Notes under the pieces: model-generated
The model's database searches: none
What the model was told of the DNA's origin: nothing
Seen by the model: only the letters and a program-made list of their open reading frames with translations
Source of the DNA: Muribaculaceae bacterium
Lineage (GTDB): Bacteria; Bacteroidota; Bacteroidia; Bacteroidales; Muribaculaceae
Direction of reading: 5' to 3'
Assembly (NCBI GenBank): GCA_029057255.1
Contig: JAICZO010000004.1
Location: 1-5,012 of the forward strand
Length of the DNA: 5,012 nucleotides
Position numbers and translations under genes: made by a program
In this document: positions 1 through 5,012 of the stretch, piece after piece
Numbering within the stretch: the stretch's first letter is position 1
Layout: every line of letters starts with the position of its first letter

Positions 1-37
1 CCACGGGTTCGTTGTCGTTGCAGCTGATGGCTATGTT
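1..37. other. Sequence beyond the GH30 stop codon, cut by the window edge
   Basis: Only 37 bases follow the TAA stop at 38-40. No complete stem-loop with a T-run can be seen, so it is not possible to say whether the GH30 gene terminates here or is co-transcribed with a gene to the left. Confidence 0.35.
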
Positions 38-2308
38 TTAGGGCATATACATTATCATCCACTGGCGGTGTATTGGTGCCGCGTTGTCGCCGTAGTTCCA
101 CACACCGACGCGGGTGCCGGCAGAGCTGCCCTCACCCTCGAGGTCAAAGCCCTTGCTCTCGTCGCTGTTGAGGATGCGGTAGAAAAGGTCGTCGACAGGC
201 TTGATGACAAACTCCTGGCCATCGGCAGCCTCACTCTTAGCCGTGAGCATATACTCGTTAGCGTTCTCGGTGATGGTCAGACCGTTATCGTTGGTGATGA
301 CATGGCCTTTGCCCTGCTCTTTGAGGGTCCACACCTGCGCCTTGGTGATGCCTATCTCGGTCACGCTCACGCCACCGGCATCGGCACAGAGGGCGAGATT
401 GGCGGCGTTTCGGGGAGTTATGAGGCACTTCTTGCCCGCTACAACGCCTTTATCGGTATTGTCGGCGACGGTGACGGGGATGATGAAGGTGACGATGCTC
501 AGAGGATTGAGTCTGAAGCTGAGCTTGCCGTTCTCGACAGTGTAGGCAGTCATGTCGGCAAGGTCGCTGCTTTCATCGGTGAGATATGCCTTGATGCCGT
601 TGCCTGCCGAAGCAAACATCGACAGGTCGGCCACATGGTCGACGTCGAGCTGGCTGGCGTTGACAACGACGAGCACCATCTCGTCACGCTCGGGATTGAT
701 GGCGGCGAGAGTGCGCGAGTCGAACGATGTCAGGATAGTGTATCCCTCCTTGATAAAGCGGCTGAAGTGGCTGCGCACCGAGTAGTTCTTGACCTTGTGG
801 TAGAGGCCGTCCTTGAAGCTGTCGGCCTTGACCAGACACCACTGGTCGTTGTTCTCCTCGATATACTGCCAGTCGATCCATGCCGAAGGCATGATGTACC
901 GCATGTCGTTGATAAGTTTCTGAGCAAGGTTGAGATTGCCGGTGATGCCGGAGCCGCCCTGCCCTACTTCGCTCATCCACAGAGGCATGCCAGCTTCACG
1001 ACAGAGGGCGCTGAGCTTGGCGCGCGAGCTGTTGTCGACGGTGTAAGTGTGGGTGTTCCACTGCCCTACCATGTCGAGGATACCGGCCTTGCGGTATTCT
1101 TCGAAGTCCTTCACCGACTGGGCCACCGATGTCTCGTCGGCAGCGGAGATGACGGTCGACAGGCCCGACTCCTTGAGGATGGGATAGAGAACCTTGATGA
1201 ATGCTATCTGCGAGCTTACATCGAAGTGACAGCCTTCCTGGCCGCCGTTCTTGCCCCAGTAGCTTGTCATAGGCTCGTTGAAGGGGTCGAGAGTGCGGAA
1301 CTCGATGTCGTACTCATCCTTATAGTGCTTGCAGACGTCGACGAGATAGTGTGCGAACTCCTCGTAGTACTCGGGCTTGAGATTGTCCTTCGACGAAGGC
1401 GAGTTGCCCGACACGCAGCCGCTGTATGTCATGTAGTAGGGACACGAGTTGCTGAAAGCCTCGAAGACTGCATCGGGGCGTTTCTCCTTGATTTTGAGCA
1501 TAATCTTGCGCTGAGCCTCGTCGCGGGTCCAGATATACGGACCGTCGGACGAGTCCTTGAAACCTTCCATCTCGGCTCTCAGACCCTTGCCGCGACCCAT
1601 ATGGTGCTCGTCGCAGTTCTTGTTCTCGGGGTCGTCGCCGCCGCCGATGTTATAGCGGAAGAAACGGAAGTTGAGGCCCTGCGGGTCGACAAGCCAGTCG
1701 ATGATTTCGTCGATTTTCTCGTCGCTCCACTTGCCGCACATATTTGCCCACCAGCACAGCGACACACCCCAGCCGTCGAAGAGCTGACGCTCGGCATGCG
1801 GGTTGATGATGTACTTCACCAGTTCGGTGTCAGGCTCAGCCTTGGGGTCGGTCGAGAAGAACCAGTAGTGACGGCTGTCGTCGCCGCTCTTGTCGAGGAA
1901 CGCTGTCGAGCCTTCATTAGGGCTGTCGGTGCCGAGGAACTTGCCGTTGCTCTTGCATTTGATTTTGACAAACACCTTGCCGACCTCCACGATCGAGAAC
2001 TTGGATCTGTCGCTGACAGCACCGTCGACAAACTTGGCGCTATAAGCTCCATCGAGAGTGAGGAGCTTGCCGTCGGGGAGAGCTATCGTATAGTAGCCGT
2101 CGTCGGTGGGCGAGAATGTGAGCATCTTGGGGCTGGCGATAGTACCTGCCTTGATGATAGCCTTGCCGTCGTTGCTCTTGGCAAGATGATGACCGCTCGA
2201 GTGCATCAGGAAGTAATCAGTAGGTGCCGTGATTTCGTACGCGGCCATAACAGCCGGAAACAGGAAAAGCATTACGGCCAAAACACATCTGAAGATATTG
2301 TTTTTCAT
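38..2308 (-). CDS. Secreted GH30 glycoside hydrolase, probable endo-beta-1,6-galactanase type, with N- and C-terminal beta-trefoil domains
   Basis: Seen: a signal peptide at residues 1-22 (KNN n-region, hydrophobic core VLAVMLFLF, likely cleavage VMA|AY) with no lipobox; a three-fold repetitive segment at about 30-153 that looks like a beta-trefoil; a TIM-barrel region at about 165-520; a beta-rich segment at about 522-612 that fits the side beta-sandwich of GH30 enzymes; and a ricin/CBM13-like trefoil at about 623-752 ending in HRQW. GH30 marks are FDGWG (177-181), RYNIGGG (218-224), EAFSNS (283-288), the general acid/base Glu345 in FNEP and the nucleophile Glu447 in WMSEVG, about 100 residues apart as expected. 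The NGGQEGCHF stretch after the acid/base recalls fungal and bacterial endo-beta-1,6-galactanases (GH30_5-like). Family knowledge: retaining hydrolysis of beta-linked glycans, here probably beta-1,6-galactan side chains of type II arabinogalactan. Inferred: the trefoils bind glycan, and the enzyme is periplasmic or released. Other GH30 specificities (glucan, fucoside, xylan) remain possible. It has its own promoter; the ATG is preceded by an A/T-rich leader without a Shine-Dalgarno sequence, and the signal peptide supports this start. Confidence 0.9.
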   Translation of the reverse strand: MKNNIFRCVLAVMLFLFPAVMAAYEITAPTDYFLMHSSGHHLAKSNDGKAIIKAGTIASPKMLTFSPTDDGYYTIALPDGKLLTLDGAYSAKFVDGAVSDRSKFSIVEVGKVFVKIKCKSNGKFLGTDSPNEGSTAFLDKSGDDSRHYWFFSTDPKAEPDTELVKYIINPHAERQLFDGWGVSLCWWANMCGKWSDEKIDEIIDWLVDPQGLNFRFFRYNIGGGDDPENKNCDEHHMGRGKGLRAEMEGFKDSSDGPYIWTRDEAQRKIMLKIKEKRPDAVFEAFSNSCPYYMTYSGCVSGNSPSSKDNLKPEYYEEFAHYLVDVCKHYKDEYDIEFRTLDPFNEPMTSYWGKNGGQEGCHFDVSSQIAFIKVLYPILKESGLSTVISAADETSVAQSVKDFEEYRKAGILDMVGQWNTHTYTVDNSSRAKLSALCREAGMPLWMSEVGQGGSGITGNLNLAQKLINDMRYIMPSAWIDWQYIEENNDQWCLVKADSFKDGLYHKVKNYSVRSHFSRFIKEGYTILTSFDSRTLAAINPERDEMVLVVVNASQLDVDHVADLSMFASAGNGIKAYLTDESSDLADMTAYTVENGKLSFRLNPLSIVTFIIPVTVADNTDKGVVAGKKCLITPRNAANLALCADAGGVSVTEIGITKAQVWTLKEQGKGHVITNDNGLTITENANEYMLTAKSEAADGQEFVIKPVDDLFYRILNSDESKGFDLEGEGSSAGTRVGVWNYGDNAAPIHRQWMIMYMP

Positions 2309-2380
2309 TGGTCTATTATAAAGGTTTTTAAGAATTTTATCCGGAACAGAGGCGCCGTTTTCTGCGCTAATTTTTTAGCA
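2309..2380 (-). promoter_or_regulatory. 5' leader of the GH30 mRNA with a 5'-terminal hairpin
   Basis: The stretch between the predicted transcription start and the ATG is about 70 nt. At its start lies a small inverted repeat, GCTAA (2366-2370) and TTAGC (2375-2379), which in the minus-strand RNA forms a 5-bp stem with an AAAA loop. The last 30 nt before the ATG are A/T-rich and lack a Shine-Dalgarno sequence, as is usual for Bacteroidetes, where unstructured A-rich leaders favour translation. No riboswitch was recognised. Confidence 0.45.
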
Positions 2381-2384
2381 GTGA

Positions 2385-2417
2385 CAAAGTTAATGATTTT
2401 CCTACATATATCACAAA
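2385..2417 (-). promoter_or_regulatory. Bacteroides-type promoter of the GH30 gene
   Basis: On the minus strand, TTTG (2417-2414, the -33 element) is followed after 21 nt by TAACTTTG (2392-2385, the -7 element). This matches the Bacteroides primary-sigma consensus TTTG, 19-21 nt, TAnnTTTG. The predicted transcription start is near 2381-2378, giving a leader of about 70 nt before the ATG at 2308. The promoter sits immediately past the terminator of the upstream gene, 12 nt beyond the end of the U-tract. No operator or extracytoplasmic-sigma signature was recognised. Confidence 0.82.
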
Positions 2418-2429
2418 TATTTACCTGTC

Positions 2430-2473
2430 AAAAAAATGACTGCGGCCGGAAAGATGTGCTCTCCGGCCGCAGT
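2430..2473 (-). terminator. Intrinsic terminator of the 820-codon gene
   Basis: A perfect 12-bp inverted repeat (ACTGCGGCCGGA at 2439-2450, TCCGGCCGCAGT at 2462-2473) encloses an 11-nt loop. Read on the minus strand, the GC-rich stem is followed by CA and then seven T (2436-2430), the classic Rho-independent layout. The stem starts 24 nt after the TAA stop at 2498-2500. Nothing like a T-run follows on the plus strand, so it should act only for leftward transcription. Confidence 0.93.
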
Positions 2474-2497
2474 TATCATGCTATGTGTGTCGATAGT

Positions 2498-4960
2498 TTA
2501 TCTTACGACAGTCTTGGCGACGCGTACCTTGCCGTCGGGCATGGTGGCGCGGACGATGACGGCCTTGCCGGCGACGGGCGCGGCAGGACGGCCGTTGAGA
2601 TCGAAGTACTCTACTTCAGCAGCGCCCGAGACTATTATCTCGTAGATGCCGCTCACACCGAAGTCGATGGGAGCGAGACCGGGAACGGCTGCATACTCCT
2701 TCTCCATGCCTGCGGGGCACTGACCCTTACAGCCTGAGGCTATGCCCTCGAAGGCATCGGCAGCCACTTCGGGAGCTGTCTTGGACGAGAAGATGACAGT
2801 CTCAAGCATTGAGCAGCCGGCGAATGCCTTGCTGCCGATCTTTGCCAGTGAGGCGCTGAAGCTTACTGCAGAGAGTTCGGTACATCCGGCAAAGGCTTCT
2901 TCGCGAATCTCGAGCAAGCCATCAGGTACTGTTACCGATATGATGTTGGCGTTGCCCTTGAAAGCGGCATTGCCCACTGCGATAACCTGGTATGTGACAC
3001 CGTCATAGGTCACCAGCTCGGGAACCTTGATGAGCATATCATTGCCGAGGTACTGCTTCACTGACAGCGATTCCTTGTCCTCGATGAAGAAGACGTAGTT
3101 GTCGGCGGTAAACTCGGTGTAGGGAGGACGGGGCACCGACACTACCACGGGAGAGCTGAGGGGCGCCTCAACACCTTCGTAGATAGCCTTGACGTTGATG
3201 TTGTAAGCTTTCTTGTGTTCTTCGGCCTGGAATACCCAGGGCGAGGTCACGGTGCCTACGCTCTTGCCGTCGACAAATCCTTCGAAGCTCTTCACCTGTG
3301 CGTACTCGGCGGAGGGGTCGCTCCATGTGAGGGTTGCTGTGCAGGCTTCGCTGTCGTACTCTACGTCGATGGCGCCCACGGGCTTGTAGTCGACGAGTTT
3401 CACACAGTCGAGCAGGACGGCGTCATAGTCGCCTGCGAAGTCGACAGTGAAGAGGATATATGTCATGTCGCTTGTTTCGGTAAGAGGCATAACCGCTGTC
3501 TTCCAGCCCTCTTCTGTGGCTGTGGCGTAGTTTACAGTGCCGAGCGGGGCGAACGCTGTTCCGTCGGACGAAGCCGAAACCTTGATGCTGATGCTCTTGC
3601 CGGGGAGCGCATAGTACATGAACGAGAGCGCGGGGTTGACTGCATCCTTGGTGTCGATCTTGAACGACTTCATGGTGCATGACTGCTCGCCGGATGGTGC
3701 GTAGAGGAAGTATATCGAGAACATGCCTGTGCCCTCGGCGGGTTCTACAGTCTTGGAGGCGTAAGCATAGTTCTCGGCAGCTTCCATATAGAGATAGTAG
3801 TATCCTGCCTCTGTGTTCCACACGCGGTTCTCGCCACCGTCGAAGGTCTCGACGAAAGGCAGCTTGTATGCCGGGCCGACGATAAACTTGTTTTCATAAG
3901 AGTTGTTGGCCTGAGAGGTGCCGCCTACGCCCATGTCGTTCTCGGCCTGTACTTCGTAGCGCACCTTGCGGGGCATCGACAGGTCGGTACCGTAGTCAGT
4001 GTATTCGGTCTCCTTGATTTTCGAAGCGATAAGCTCGCGCTCGTTCTCGCCGCGACCCCATACGCGGAACACATTATATACAGTGTTCTCGGGCTTGATA
4101 GTGCCGTAGTTCACACCGTCGACGGGAGCTTTCCATGTGATTTTGACACCATTGCCCTCTTCAACCGCGTTGACGGGATAGGGCGAGCGGGGCACATCAT
4201 AGCCTACGAATACGTCGGGGAGAGTGTACGACGAAATGCCGAAATCGGTAACGCCCTTGATGATATACTTGTTGACACTGTTTTCAACAGGATTCTCGTC
4301 GGTGTAAGAGAAGGGCTCGCCGTTGACAGTGTTGTTGACCGTACCGATGAGCACGCTCTCGTTGGTGCTCCTGTTTGTGACACGGTAGACTTCTATCCTG
4401 TCGACGTTTACGGGGAGCTTCTCGGCAGGATAAGTCGCTGTCTGGTCGGGCACTATACCTGATATGAGCACGCTGTACTTTCCGTCTTCGTTGACAAAGG
4501 CTGCCTTGGTGGTGTTGTAATCGAACGAGAACTTGATGCCGGGCTCGAGAGTAGTGGAAAACGGCCAGGAAGCTTTATTGCCTTCAATGTCGGTATTGGC
4601 TTTGTATGTATATGTATAACCATACTGCCATGCGGGAGAGGCATCGTCGGTGAAAGTCTTTTCTTCACCGGGGCTCATAGCGTCGAATTTTGCCACGAGC
4701 ACGTCTTCCTCGCCCAGTGCCGAGCACGAACGCATGATGCTGACGTTGATTCTGGTATCGGCAGGCAGGGCCGTCCAGCTATTGTCCTTATCCGGAGCTG
4801 TGACAGTTCCTACAATTTTACCACTGTTGTTCTCTACAGTGAACTTCATTGCTACAGATGCGCTGTTCGGGACAAGAGTCTCGGCATACACCGGTCTAAC
4901 GCCTGCCAAAATGGCACATAAAAGCATTATAACCTTAGACAACTTTTTCAATCTATCCAT
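2498..4960 (-). CDS. Secreted multi-domain protein: fibronectin-III-like modules, cleaved-adhesin-like jelly roll, BspA-type leucine-rich repeats, sorting-like C-terminal tail
   Basis: Seen: a signal peptide at residues 1-26 (basic n-region RLKKLSK, core VIMLLCAILAG, cleavage VYA|E). Cys15 lies inside the core without a proper lipobox, so a lipoprotein is unlikely. Residues 27-146, 147-256 and 257-358 are three fibronectin-III-like modules, each with a [FY]TD turn followed by an aromatic-rich final strand; the third is the clearest (VKITWKAP, YNVFRVW, VRYEVQAEN). Residues 364-524 look like a jelly-roll/MAM-like domain of the cleaved-adhesin or choice-of-anchor-J type (PFVETFDGG through LLDCVKLVD). 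Residues 525-610 form a fourth fibronectin-like module. Residues 657-740 are LRR_5 repeats with AF at 23-24 residue spacing. Residues 770-820 contain EYFDLNGR and PDGKVRVAKTVVR, like Bacteroidetes type IX sorting tails. No catalytic motif was recognised. Family knowledge links such modules to surface adhesins and glycan- or protein-binding proteins; the actual ligand is unknown. The gene ends in its own terminator and is probably monocistronic at its 3' end. The ATG choice is supported by the signal peptide and the A/T-rich leader. Confidence 0.88.
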   Translation of the reverse strand: MDRLKKLSKVIMLLCAILAGVRPVYAETLVPNSASVAMKFTVENNSGKIVGTVTAPDKDNSWTALPADTRINVSIMRSCSALGEEDVLVAKFDAMSPGEEKTFTDDASPAWQYGYTYTYKANTDIEGNKASWPFSTTLEPGIKFSFDYNTTKAAFVNEDGKYSVLISGIVPDQTATYPAEKLPVNVDRIEVYRVTNRSTNESVLIGTVNNTVNGEPFSYTDENPVENSVNKYIIKGVTDFGISSYTLPDVFVGYDVPRSPYPVNAVEEGNGVKITWKAPVDGVNYGTIKPENTVYNVFRVWGRGENERELIASKIKETEYTDYGTDLSMPRKVRYEVQAENDMGVGGTSQANNSYENKFIVGPAYKLPFVETFDGGENRVWNTEAGYYYLYMEAAENYAYASKTVEPAEGTGMFSIYFLYAPSGEQSCTMKSFKIDTKDAVNPALSFMYYALPGKSISIKVSASSDGTAFAPLGTVNYATATEEGWKTAVMPLTETSDMTYILFTVDFAGDYDAVLLDCVKLVDYKPVGAIDVEYDSEACTATLTWSDPSAEYAQVKSFEGFVDGKSVGTVTSPWVFQAEEHKKAYNINVKAIYEGVEAPLSSPVVVSVPRPPYTEFTADNYVFFIEDKESLSVKQYLGNDMLIKVPELVTYDGVTYQVIAVGNAAFKGNANIISVTVPDGLLEIREEAFAGCTELSAVSFSASLAKIGSKAFAGCSMLETVIFSSKTAPEVAADAFEGIASGCKGQCPAGMEKEYAAVPGLAPIDFGVSGIYEIIVSGAAEVEYFDLNGRPAAPVAGKAVIVRATMPDGKVRVAKTVVR
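2741..2992 (-). repeat. BspA-type LRR_5 repeat block inside the 820-residue protein
   Basis: This block encodes residues 657-740. Repeats are recognised by AAF (665), EAF (688), KAF (711) and DAF (735), i.e. spacings of 23, 23 and 24 residues, with FAGC following the second and third and a hydrophobic strand (ISVTVP, LSAVSF, LETVIF) in each. That period and the AF-x-G/GC pattern are typical of Treponema/Bacteroides BspA-like leucine-rich repeats. The block is short, about three and a half repeats, compared with the long arrays in many BspA proteins. The repetition is at protein level; the DNA copies have diverged. Confidence 0.85.
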
Positions 4961-5012
4961 ACTTTACTTTATATATTTATAGAATTTATTCTTAATTTTA
5001 TATGATTTTAAA
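4961..5012 (-). promoter_or_regulatory. A/T-rich leader upstream of the 820-codon gene (partial; no promoter seen)
   Basis: These 52 bases upstream of the ATG are almost entirely A and T and contain no Shine-Dalgarno sequence. No TAnnTTTG element is present on the minus strand here, so the promoter most likely lies outside the window or the gene is read through from upstream. A short palindrome, AGAAT-TT-ATTCT (4981-4992), is visible but is expected by chance in such biased sequence. Confidence 0.4.

Noticed and set aside
3..16. Possible half of a terminator stem beyond the GH30 stop codon
   Set aside because: No complementary arm or T-run is present inside the 37 available bases, so it cannot be supported.
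13..17. Recurring TCGTC/GTCGAC-type words along the window, considered as a possible repeat family
   Set aside because: They fall in coding sequence and follow from preferred Asp, Val and Ser codons of a fairly GC-rich Bacteroidales genome; spacing is irregular and there is no array.
68..2737. An 889-codon open frame on the plus strand, opposite the GH30 gene, the gap and the end of the second gene
   Set aside because: It is antisense to two well-supported genes and crosses the terminator and promoter. It starts at GTG, its composition is dominated by Val, Ala, Leu, Asp and His as expected from the complement of GC-rich codons, and it shows no recognisable domain or signal peptide.
3215..3682. 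A 155-codon plus-strand open frame within the second gene
   Set aside because: It is the complement of a jelly-roll and fibronectin coding region with clear protein-level motifs on the minus strand. The Cys/Gly-rich translation has no recognisable features.
4650..4982. A 110-codon plus-strand open frame at the right end
   Set aside because: It overlaps the signal peptide and first module of the minus-strand gene. Its hydrophobic end is translated from the A/T-rich leader, and no plus-strand promoter or leader is apparent.
4981..4992. AGAAT-TT-ATTCT palindrome upstream of the 820-codon gene
   Set aside because: Five-base arms in sequence made almost only of A and T are expected by chance, and no second copy is seen.

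Overview
The window looks like a piece of a Bacteroidales chromosome, most likely from a gut or rumen lineage such as Muribaculaceae or Prevotellaceae. Four things point there: a Bacteroides-type promoter (TTTG, 21-nt gap, TAACTTTG); A/T-rich leaders with no Shine-Dalgarno sequence in front of fairly GC-rich genes; a secreted multi-domain protein with fibronectin-like, BspA-type leucine-rich and sorting-tail-like segments; and a lectin-decorated GH30 glycosidase. The family-level placement is inference.

There are two genes, both on the minus strand, so transcription runs from right to left. The right-hand gene (4960 to 2498, 820 codons) encodes a secreted modular protein: signal peptide, three fibronectin-III-like modules, a jelly-roll domain of the cleaved-adhesin/choice-of-anchor-J kind, a fourth fibronectin-like module, BspA-type LRR_5 repeats and a short tail resembling a type IX secretion sorting domain. 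No catalytic motif was recognised, and adhesion or surface binding is the likeliest role. Its only visible upstream sequence is a 52-nt A/T-rich leader.

The 189-bp gap holds a strong intrinsic terminator for the right-hand gene (2430-2473). Twelve bases past the terminator's U-tract comes a near-consensus Bacteroides promoter (2385-2417) for the left-hand gene, followed by a leader of about 70 nt that begins with a small hairpin. The two genes therefore look like separate transcription units.

The left-hand gene (2308 to 38, 756 codons) encodes an exported glycoside hydrolase of family GH30, most like the endo-beta-1,6-galactanase branch. Both catalytic glutamates are present (Glu345 and Glu447), and the enzyme core is flanked by a probable beta-trefoil at the N-terminus and a ricin-like beta-trefoil at the C-terminus. 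Only 37 bases lie beyond its stop codon.

Together the genes suggest attack on, and possibly attachment to, complex glycans such as plant arabinogalactan side chains or host glycans. No SusC/SusD pair, regulator, mobile element, RNA gene or CRISPR array is visible, so membership of a polysaccharide utilization locus cannot be judged here. I see no clear evidence of an undescribed system; the points worth a second look are the domain architectures and the compact junction between the genes.
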